Of a DNA stretch of 5,326 nucleotides, positions 1 through 5,326 are shown one piece after another; position 1 is the stretch's first letter; each line of letters starts with the position of its first letter. The DNA comes from Schlesneria sp. (lineage in GTDB: Bacteria > Planctomycetota > Planctomycetia > Planctomycetales > Planctomycetaceae). Made by a program: the position numbers and the translations under genes. The notes beneath the pieces are model-generated. The model was not told the DNA's origin. It saw only the letters and a list, made by a program, of their open reading frames with translations, and made no database searches. Location: NCBI GenBank assembly GCA_025353525.1, contig JANXOO010000399.1:1-5326 (forward strand), written 5' to 3'.

Positions 1-1429
1 TTCGGGATCGCTCACCCATCCTCAGTTGCTTGGGAATATACGTCATCATCACGGGGACCAGTTCGCTGGTGTGCATCGTCACGCAAGCTTCAAAAAGGTG
101 GGCCACCTGGTCGTCCAGGCCCTCCTTGATGTCGATCATGCGAATCACGGTCTGGCGCTGAATTTTGTCGCGAATCGCAGGGATCGACTCGGAAACGGCG
201 ACTTTTCGCAAGCCCCATGCGGCTGCGACCATAACTTCAGGTCGGGGTGATTCGAGCAATTCGATCAGTCGCTTCCATGCGGGTTGAAATTCCAATTGGC
301 CCAGCAGAAGTGCCGCCTGCTCCTGACCTCGCCACCGGTCGCGAGACATCACATCCATCGCGGAACTGCGAACGGTGTCACTGAGTTCGGGGAGCTTCGA
401 AAGTTCCAGTAAACGTTCGCAGACACTGCGTCTAAATCCGGGTTGAGGATCGTCGAGCAATTCAGCCAATGCAAGGACCCGTTCAACTGTCGGAATGCGA
501 AAGCAGGCAACCGCCGCCTGTTCCCGGACGTGGACATCGCCGTTCCTGAACGCTTTTGCCGCCAGTGGAAGAACGAGCGCCGAATCGATTTCGTTCAACC
601 GTTCGAGTCCCCTTGCGACGAGAGACGGGTCGGCGTCATCGGTCATTTCCGTCAAAAGGATGCGAGTCGCCTCGCTGTTATGTCGAGTCAGCAACCTCAA
701 GGCACAGTGCCGATTGATACCTGGCGATGACCGTTGTTCCGAAGCCAATCGTCGGGCGTCACTGTCGAGTCCCGATTCTGCCAGCAGTCCGGCTGCCGAC
801 GCTGCTTCGAGTCGAATTTGCGACGGACGAACCAGATCGAGCACAATCTTCAGAAGCGAGGGCAAGGCTGACGATTCACGCACCCGACCGAGGCCGCGAA
901 TTGCAAGAACCACATCGTTCTGATGCGTTCCCGGCTTCTCCAATCGCTCGCTCCAGACCGCCCGAATCGGAACGTAATCCCGTTCCGCCAATACGGGCTC
1001 GATCAGTTGTCGCAGATTGGCACCATACTTTTGTGATGCAGCGAACAATTTGTCCGACGAGCTGCGGGAATCGAGAACCGTCAATGCCCTTGCAGCCGCG
1101 AAACGTGCCACTGGATGCGACGCTTCCAGACCGGCAATTCGTTCCAGAACAGGTATTGTGGCTTGCAGTCCGGGAACCCCCTTTTTATGCCCGAGTGAAA
1201 TCGACTCGGCAGCCATCCGTTGCATGTCGACTTCCGGGCGTTCGAGACACTTCAACCACGCTCCGCCCAGATCCCGAGGGTGTTCCATAATCACAGGAAT
1301 GGGCGTGAAGTGCGGGTCAGAATCCATCATAAAGTCGGGCTTGATCTCGGCCATTGCGCGAGAGCCATCGAACGCCAACAGTGTGACGAGCAGAACGCAT
1401 CGGATTGCAGACATGACAACTTGTTTCAT
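1..1429 (-). CDS. Exported HEAT-repeat protein (3' end outside window)
   Basis: The frame is open from ATG at 1429 to the left edge, giving 476 complete codons with no stop, so the C-terminus is missing. The N-terminus is a signal peptide: a basic start (MKQVVMSAIR), a hydrophobic core CVLLVTLLAF, and a likely signal peptidase I site after AMA (residues 25-27). There is no lipobox cysteine. From about residue 60 onward the protein is a succession of paired amphipathic helices of HEAT/ARM type. Examples are VARFAAARALTVL (107-119), RLEAASAAGLLAESG (206-220), VREQAAVACFRI (301-312) and EVMVAAAWGLRKV (398-410). The short turns between helices are rich in Asp and Pro, such as DDPQP at 326-330. 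HEAT solenoids bind other proteins and have no catalytic residues, and none are visible here. The gene starts 14 nt after the permease stop, so it is probably co-transcribed and may act with the transporter outside the membrane. There is no clear Shine-Dalgarno site before the ATG; Met6 (1414) is an alternative start that keeps the signal peptide. Confidence 0.9.
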   Translation of the reverse strand, partial: MKQVVMSAIRCVLLVTLLAFDGSRAMAEIKPDFMMDSDPHFTPIPVIMEHPRDLGGAWLKCLERPEVDMQRMAAESISLGHKKGVPGLQATIPVLERIAGLEASHPVARFAAARALTVLDSRSSSDKLFAASQKYGANLRQLIEPVLAERDYVPIRAVWSERLEKPGTHQNDVVLAIRGLGRVRESSALPSLLKIVLDLVRPSQIRLEAASAAGLLAESGLDSDARRLASEQRSSPGINRHCALRLLTRHNSEATRILLTEMTDDADPSLVARGLERLNEIDSALVLPLAAKAFRNGDVHVREQAAVACFRIPTVERVLALAELLDDPQPGFRRSVCERLLELSKLPELSDTVRSSAMDVMSRDRWRGQEQAALLLGQLEFQPAWKRLIELLESPRPEVMVAAAWGLRKVAVSESIPAIRDKIQRQTVIRMIDIKEGLDDQVAHLFEACVTMHTSELVPVMMTYIPKQLRMGERSR

Positions 1430-1443
1430 TGAAATCGGGGCAA
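1430..1443 (-). other. Short intergenic gap without terminator or clear ribosome binding site
   Basis: The 14 bases between the permease stop and the HEAT-protein start read TTGCCCCGATTTCA on the coding strand. They contain no hairpin, no T-run and no purine-rich Shine-Dalgarno sequence. The HEAT gene is therefore likely transcribed with the permease gene and translated by coupling or by leader-independent initiation. This is the largest non-coding gap in the window. Confidence 0.7.
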
Positions 1444-3102
1444 TTACTGAGGACGCGAAATACGATACGTTTGAGCGATCAGTACGATTAACGAAATCAC
1501 AGAACCGATCCCCAGGAACCACCAGTTCTCGGGAATCAAAGAGTAATTCTGGAATCCGGGCATCCGGATCACCGACAGGGCCGCCGCAACGGGGTTAATC
1601 GATAACGCTTTTTCAACAGTATCGTGGCCAAACGGTGCGTCACGTCCGAGCCACACAAGCAACGGCAACGCGCAAATCGACATCAATGCACCATATGCCC
1701 CGGCCGTCGCGGCAGCAGTACGCGAAAACAGACTTCCCACGGCAGCCCCCAGCAACATGGCAAACACGGCGGTTGCAGCAAGGCAAATGACGACGCGTTT
1801 GACCTGCAACTCCATTCCTGGCTCGATGTAAACCATTACAATGTAACCCGGAAGAGTAGCGCACAGAATCAATGCAAGTGGCAGGATCACGCTCAGCAGT
1901 TTGCCCCAGACGATACGTGCAATCGACATCGGTGTCGCCTGCAAGAGTTGCCAGCCGCGGCTTTCACGCTCGCTGCTGATCAGACCCGCCGACAAACTGG
2001 GGGTAATCAGAACAACCAATGCCACTTGCATGACGACCATGATGCCGCCGATCGTTTCAACGCCCCAACCCAGAGTTCCGGCGGTTGTGGCGTATGTCAG
2101 TCCCAATGAGAGAACAGCGCAGACGGCGACCAGCCGCAGCAACCAGTGAATTCGTCCAAATCGGCGGCAGCGAAACTCCTTGACCATCACAGGATTAACG
2201 AAGGACGAGATTCCACGTGACCGGCGCTGGGGATCGACCAGGAAGAACAGGCGGCGGAACAGTCGAATCGGAAGTCCCCGATCATCGCTGATCGTGCCCG
2301 CCGGTCGTGATTTGTCAAAGAGAGTGTGATTCAGTCGTGCCATTGTCCAGATCGCGGCAACAAACGAAATGGCGAGCGATGCGGCTGCAAAACGCGACAG
2401 CAAGTCAACCTTCGTAATCATCCCCTGATTCGCAAGGTCGCCGGTGCCGGTCAATGACATCATTGCGGCAAACGGCGACAGATTTCGCAAAATTTCACCG
2501 AGATCGGCCAACTGCCCTTTTGTCCCCTGAAAGAAATAGTGTGGGCCAAGCGAAAGGACACTCAGGCAAAGGACTGTTCCGTATGTCATACGAACGGCGG
2601 CATCGACCGAATTGGAAACGCTGCTGATGAACAATCCCAGGACGGCATACTGCAGAGCCACCAGCGCCAGCAGCAGATAGATTTTGAACAAATCCCCGTA
2701 CAGCGACAGACCACCCATTGCATAACAGGCACACGCCGCCGGAATGCTCATCGCAAGGATGATTCCCCCCAGTGCAAGAACTGCAATCAGTTTGCCAGTG
2801 AAAATCCTCCACGGTCCAAGCGGCGTATTGAGCAACAACGCCAGCGTTCCCTGCTTCGTTTCGCGAACAATACTCGTCGCAGGAAAGACCGGAATCAGGA
2901 GCAGGATCGTCGCGAGCAGTCCATAGGCGAATAGCTGAAATACCTGTTGCGACCGAGTACCCGTAAGTGCGACGCGGGCATCAGTCGGCCATCGAATCGC
3001 AACAAGTACGGTAAACAGGACGGCCAGACCCACTTGAAGAACCACCATTCGGCGGCGCCTGAGCAGCGTCGTCAGTTCGCGGTGTATCATGGCGTTAAGC
3101 AT
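1444..3102 (-). CDS. ABC-2 type permease, two fused permease halves (about 12 membrane segments)
   Basis: A 552-residue integral membrane protein forming the translocation path driven by the neighbouring ATPase. It reads as two ABC-2 permease units in tandem. Each unit begins with a short cytoplasmic amphipathic segment: MIHREL at 5-10 and NPVMVKEFRCRR at 303-314. Each then has two hydrophobic segments and a cytoplasmic coupling motif: RETKQGTLALLLNTPL at 80-95 and SERESRGWQLLQATPM at 377-392. GKL follows both (103-105; GKLL at 400-403). Estimated membrane segments by hydrophobicity are 21-36, 53-77, 105-128, 140-162, 172-190 and 233-256 in the first half. In the second half they are 321-342, 352-376, 402-426, 436-460, 463-486 and 527-546. 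A charged linker at about 257-300 joins the halves. The start at 3102 is chosen from the GGAGG site; a longer frame reaching 3180 would add 26 residues read out of frame through the ATPase gene. It stops with TAA at 1444-1446. The family assignment is secure; the direction (export) follows from the family and the substrate is unknown. Confidence 0.95.
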   Translation of the reverse strand: MLNAMIHRELTTLLRRRRMVVLQVGLAVLFTVLVAIRWPTDARVALTGTRSQQVFQLFAYGLLATILLLIPVFPATSIVRETKQGTLALLLNTPLGPWRIFTGKLIAVLALGGIILAMSIPAACACYAMGGLSLYGDLFKIYLLLALVALQYAVLGLFISSVSNSVDAAVRMTYGTVLCLSVLSLGPHYFFQGTKGQLADLGEILRNLSPFAAMMSLTGTGDLANQGMITKVDLLSRFAAASLAISFVAAIWTMARLNHTLFDKSRPAGTISDDRGLPIRLFRRLFFLVDPQRRSRGISSFVNPVMVKEFRCRRFGRIHWLLRLVAVCAVLSLGLTYATTAGTLGWGVETIGGIMVVMQVALVVLITPSLSAGLISSERESRGWQLLQATPMSIARIVWGKLLSVILPLALILCATLPGYIVMVYIEPGMELQVKRVVICLAATAVFAMLLGAAVGSLFSRTAAATAGAYGALMSICALPLLVWLGRDAPFGHDTVEKALSINPVAAALSVIRMPGFQNYSLIPENWWFLGIGSVISLIVLIAQTYRISRPQ

Positions 3103-4120
3103 GCGTCGCGCCTCCGGCAACGACAGGCTTCGCGGCGGAAGCCTCCTGAGGGCGGGCGAATGACATAAACGCTTCTTCAAGATCGGTCTGAACCTCGCGG
3201 AATTGAGTCACATGAATTCCGCCTTGAATCAGTCGCGTCAGAACGTTACCCAGTTCCGCCTCGGTTTTAGCAGTTCGAAACCGAACCGTTGCTTCGGCGG
3301 GAGCTTCGACGACTTCTGCGTCAGGCTCGATGGCCCCGCGAATGATCTTCGCCGCTTCGGTCACCTGACTGGCCGACACGAGGTGCGATTCGATCGTTCG
3401 CTGTTGGCTGACTTGTCGGCCAATTTCCTCAACGGTACCGAATGCTCGCAGCTTGCCGTGAGTGACGATTGCGACCTGGTCACAAATGCGAGTTAACTCG
3501 GGCAGAATGTGACTCGTGACCAGAAGCGTCTTTCCCTGTTTCGCCAAACGGATCAGCAGGTCGCGCATCTCGATACGCGCTTGCGGATCGAGGCCGTTAA
3601 CAGGTTCATCCAGAATTAGCACTTTGGGATCGTGAAGCAGCGTGCGAGCGAGTCCGACACGCTGTTGCATACCGTGACTGAGGCTTTCAACAAATCGGTC
3701 TTTCATATAGGTCGTGCCGGTTGTCTCCATCACCTCGTCGATCCGATTCCTTCGGACCCTTGGAGCAATTCCGAACGCGGCACCGAAAAAGTCGAGATAC
3801 TCGCGTACTCGCATATTGTCGTACGAACCGAACGTATCGGGCATGTATCCGACCAGCCGTTTGATTCGGCCGGAATCCCTCACACAATCGACGCCGTCAA
3901 TCGTTGCGGTTCCCGATGTCGGGCGAATCAGTCCGACCAGAATCTTGATTGTGGTTGTCTTTCCCGCACCGTTTGGGCCGATCAGCCCCAGAATCTGGCC
4001 CGAATACAACGTCAAATTCAAGCCGCTGAGTGCGGTAAAGGCTCCGAATTGTTTTGTAAGATCCTTCATGACAACGACAGGAGTTCCCTCTGCCGTTCCA
4101 TTCGTCTGCTTCGACGCCAT
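3095..4120 (-). CDS. ABC transporter ATP-binding protein (ABC-2 type exporter class)
   Basis: A complete 341-residue nucleotide-binding subunit that hydrolyses ATP on the cytoplasmic face of the membrane to drive the adjacent permease. Motifs seen: Walker A GPNGAGKTT at 48-56; Walker B VLILDE at 167-172, with the catalytic glutamate E172; D-loop NGLDP at 175-179; and the H-loop histidine H204 in VTSHIL. The Q-loop position carries aspartate (GYMPD, D95) instead of glutamine. The signature motif is LSHGM (147-151) rather than LSGGQ. Such changes are known in a subfamily of ABC-2 type ATPases, so this is not evidence of inactivity. The catalytic core ends near residue 235. Residues 236-322 form a C-terminal accessory domain ending in DLEEAFMSFA, typical of exporter ATPases. 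An Ala/Gly-rich tail follows, and its codons contain the ribosome binding site of the permease gene. The ATG at 4120 is 3 nt after the preceding stop and has a good Shine-Dalgarno site. Function as an ATPase is secure; the substrate is unknown. Confidence 0.97.
   Translation of the reverse strand: MASKQTNGTAEGTPVVVMKDLTKQFGAFTALSGLNLTLYSGQILGLIGPNGAGKTTTIKILVGLIRPTSGTATIDGVDCVRDSGRIKRLVGYMPDTFGSYDNMRVREYLDFFGAAFGIAPRVRRNRIDEVMETTGTTYMKDRFVESLSHGMQQRVGLARTLLHDPKVLILDEPVNGLDPQARIEMRDLLIRLAKQGKTLLVTSHILPELTRICDQVAIVTHGKLRAFGTVEEIGRQVSQQRTIESHLVSASQVTEAAKIIRGAIEPDAEVVEAPAEATVRFRTAKTEAELGNVLTRLIQGGIHVTQFREVQTDLEEAFMSFARPQEASAAKPVVAGGATHA
3111..3115 (-). promoter_or_regulatory. Shine-Dalgarno site deciding the permease start
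   Basis: GGAGG on the minus strand lies 8 nt before an ATG at 3102, inside the last codons of the ATPase gene. The alternative ATG at 3090 would be 20 nt away and the in-frame upstream ATG at 3180 is deep inside the ATPase gene. The site therefore favours 3102, with an 8-nt overlap between the permease start and the ATPase stop (TAA at 3095-3097). This is a typical translational-coupling arrangement. Confidence 0.8.
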
Positions 4121-4123
4121 TCG

Positions 4124-5326
4124 TCAGTCCTTCGCCGTTTGTTCCAGAGTTTTCGCCCAAAGTTGTATTCCGAGCGATTCGATTCGCCAATAATTGACTT
4201 TCGCCATCGAGCCGTTTGCCATCGAGCCGTTTGCCAGAGCATTCGAGCCCGTCCGTGTCTCGGTGCCTGCCCCGGAATTCGTCTGGGTCAGTTCGGGACG
4301 AGTCGGATCTCCGCCAGTAATTCCCAATGTCAGACCGCCATCGGCGGCGACTGTCAGTACGTCCGCGTCCGAAATATCGATCGTCAGTGCCCCGACGGGA
4401 TCGATGATTGATTCGAGCGTCGTTGCTTGACCGTCTTTGATTCCATGGACTTGAACTCGTCCGATCGGCCCCGAAACTTTGATGCTGATTCGAGCCCGGC
4501 TGACTTTCAATGGAATCAGTTCTCGCGGTATTCGGAAACTCAGCCACGTCGTGCCTGGTGAAGACCGCTCGTGCCACTCTTTGCGACCATAGTTCCACAT
4601 CGTCGCCGCTGGCGTTCCGTCAGGGCTCTGGCGGTTACGATAGGGAATCAGCGGTGCGGGGATCGTGAATTCAACTCCAGGAAGTGGTCGTTCCAGAATG
4701 AGCGGAACCGCCATCAGTGTGGCGCCTTGCTGTTTCATATCGTCGGCGAATTTTAACCCGTGATCCCAACGATCCGTCCAGAACATCAACTGAGGCCGGT
4801 CGGGGTAGTCTTTTCGTTTCGGGTTACTCAACAGAGTTTGCAGAGCCTTTCGGCGGCGGTTTTGCTCGTCCGAAACCAGACCGGTACCCAGAAATTGATC
4901 GGGTTCAAAGACGTTGTCGGCCCGCGCTACAAACCCACCATCATTTTTTGTTGTGACTCCAATGCGGCCCTCTCGCGATGCCACCAAAGCATCGGAACCC
5001 AGCGGGATTCGACCGGAACTGGTCCCAACGAGGCCGTTAATATCGAAAGTTGCGTGGGCCTCGATCCGGTCAACGACCGTTTCGGATCGGCGATAGGTCG
5101 ATGTTCGCAACCCGGCTGCTTGAGGCAGGTTTTCCCACTGACTTTCTCCGAAGTCCGTAACAACGAGACGGCGAGAATTGTTTTCGAGTCCCGTCATATC
5201 GGGCAGCATCGTACCTCCTCGAGTCACGCGCACTGGAGCGGCACTTCCTTCAGGATGGTAGACAGCAACGGTTCCGCGATCCTGCACGCCGTCGGTACCG
5301 GGCATTCCTTGCACCAGTTGAATACT
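4124..5326 (-). CDS. Uncharacterised large protein, C-terminal 400 residues (5' end outside window)
   Basis: The frame is open to the right edge. It reads SIQLVQGMPG at its first visible codons, so the GTG at 5314 is an internal valine codon and the true start lies beyond the window. It stops with TGA at 4124-4126. I do not recognise a named family. Visible residues 1-165 are polar and mixed, and a segment near residues 53-60 (RLVVTDFG) looks like a buried beta strand. Residues 178-230 hold a hydrophobic strand-rich stretch (QLMFWTDRWDHG, then LMAVPLILERP). Residues 258-340 look like a beta-sandwich, ending in DADVLTVAADGGLTLGI. Residues 341-376 are a Ser/Thr/Gly/Asn-rich linker containing a perfect five-residue repeat, followed by a short closing block, NYWRIESLGIQLWAKT. 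No hydrophobic run long enough for a membrane helix is visible, so any membrane anchor must lie in the missing N-terminal part. It lies 3 nt upstream of the ATPase gene, which suggests it is an accessory component of that transporter. That role is inference. Confidence 0.88.
   Translation of the reverse strand, partial: SIQLVQGMPGTDGVQDRGTVAVYHPEGSAAPVRVTRGGTMLPDMTGLENNSRRLVVTDFGESQWENLPQAAGLRTSTYRRSETVVDRIEAHATFDINGLVGTSSGRIPLGSDALVASREGRIGVTTKNDGGFVARADNVFEPDQFLGTGLVSDEQNRRRKALQTLLSNPKRKDYPDRPQLMFWTDRWDHGLKFADDMKQQGATLMAVPLILERPLPGVEFTIPAPLIPYRNRQSPDGTPAATMWNYGRKEWHERSSPGTTWLSFRIPRELIPLKVSRARISIKVSGPIGRVQVHGIKDGQATTLESIIDPVGALTIDISDADVLTVAADGGLTLGITGGDPTRPELTQTNSGAGTETRTGSNALANGSMANGSMAKVNYWRIESLGIQLWAKTLEQTAKD
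4128..4133 (-). promoter_or_regulatory. Shine-Dalgarno site for the ATPase gene
   Basis: On the minus strand GAAGGA lies 7 nt before the ATG at 4120. It sits inside the last two codons of the upstream gene, just before that gene's TGA. This supports the ATG at 4120 as the start and implies that ribosomes finishing the upstream gene can reinitiate on the ATPase gene. Confidence 0.75.
4203..4236. repeat. Perfect 15-bp in-frame tandem duplication with partial third copy
   Basis: The plus-strand unit GCCATCGAGCCGTTT occurs at 4203-4217 and again at 4218-4232, followed by GCCA of a third copy. On the coding strand it gives the repeated residues ANGSM/ANGSM (visible residues 365-374) in a low-complexity Ser/Thr/Gly/Asn linker near the C-terminus of the unassigned protein. 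The unit is a whole number of codons, so copy-number change would alter linker length without breaking the frame. It probably arose by recent replication slippage. Confidence 0.9.

Noticed and set aside
727..1290. Plus-strand open frame of 187 codons
   Set aside because: It is fully antisense to the HEAT-repeat gene, whose own frame has a signal peptide and clear helix repeats. The plus-strand product is Pro/Arg-rich and featureless.
1017..1598. Plus-strand open frame of 193 codons
   Set aside because: It is antisense across the HEAT gene start and the permease C-terminus. The composition is low-hydrophobicity and Ser/Arg-rich, with no domain, as expected for a codon-bias shadow.
3103..3180. 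Upstream start of the permease frame at 3180
   Set aside because: It would add 26 residues rich in Arg/Pro/Leu read inside the ATPase gene in another frame. The GGAGG site 8 nt before the ATG at 3102 gives a much better start.
3632..4411. Plus-strand open frame of 259 codons
   Set aside because: It lies antisense to the ATPase and the end of the upstream gene, crosses their junction, and its protein has no recognisable motif and an unnatural Arg/Cys/Ser-rich composition.
3897..4598. Minus-strand open frame of 233 codons
   Set aside because: It is out of frame with both the upstream gene and the ATPase, and spans the junction between them. The product is Arg/Ser/Asp-rich without motifs.
4944..4950. 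Run of six A on the coding strand as a slippage or frameshift site
   Set aside because: The reading frame is open on both sides and continues normally. A run of six with no alternative frame of note is not evidence for programmed frameshifting.
5312..5314. GTG at 5314 as the start of the first gene
   Set aside because: The frame continues without a stop to the window edge through SIQL, no ribosome binding site can be seen, and the following sequence begins in mid-domain without a signal peptide.
4124..5326. Assignment of the first gene as a GldG-type auxiliary subunit of a gliding-type ABC transporter
   Set aside because: The layout of accessory protein plus ATPase plus permease is suggestive. 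However, I cannot see the GldG-type domain or its membrane helices in the visible 400 residues, so the name would be a guess.

Overview
The window is a densely packed stretch of one gene cluster. Four genes all read on the minus strand, so transcription runs from high to low coordinates. They tile almost the whole window, and the two outer genes run off the window edges. In transcription order they are: (1) the C-terminal 400 residues of a large uncharacterised protein (5326 to 4124); (2) an ABC-transporter ATP-binding subunit (4120 to 3095); (3) an ABC-2 type permease made of two fused permease halves (3102 to 1444); (4) a secreted or periplasmic HEAT-repeat protein (1429 to beyond base 1). 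The gaps are 3 nt, an 8-nt overlap, and 14 nt. I see no terminator, promoter, RNA gene, mobile element or CRISPR array. This is a single operon whose promoter must lie beyond the right edge.

The ATPase and the fused permease would form a complete exporter-type ABC transporter in the cytoplasmic membrane. The permease carries both membrane halves in one chain and the ATPase would act as a dimer under it. The flanking genes probably encode partners. The upstream protein has a long soluble, beta-rich C-terminal region with no membrane segment in the visible part. The downstream protein has a signal peptide followed by alpha-helical HEAT repeats, a protein-protein interaction scaffold, so it should act outside the cytoplasmic membrane. 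The transported substrate cannot be read from the sequence.

The organism is probably a member of the Planctomycetota. This is inference from the moderate GC content (mid-50s percent by eye), the frequent TCG/CGA codons, the exported HEAT-repeat protein, and an ATPase of the subfamily with a GYMPD motif in place of the usual Q-loop glutamine, which I associate with that phylum. No marker gene in the window proves it.

The many open frames on the plus strand are antisense shadows of these four genes. No stretch longer than 14 bases lies outside a gene. The points most worth following up are the unusual ATPase Q-loop and signature motif, the duplicated permease, the unassigned upstream protein with its in-frame 15-bp tandem repeat, and the exported HEAT protein tied to the transporter operon. 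I did not find clear evidence of a wholly new system.
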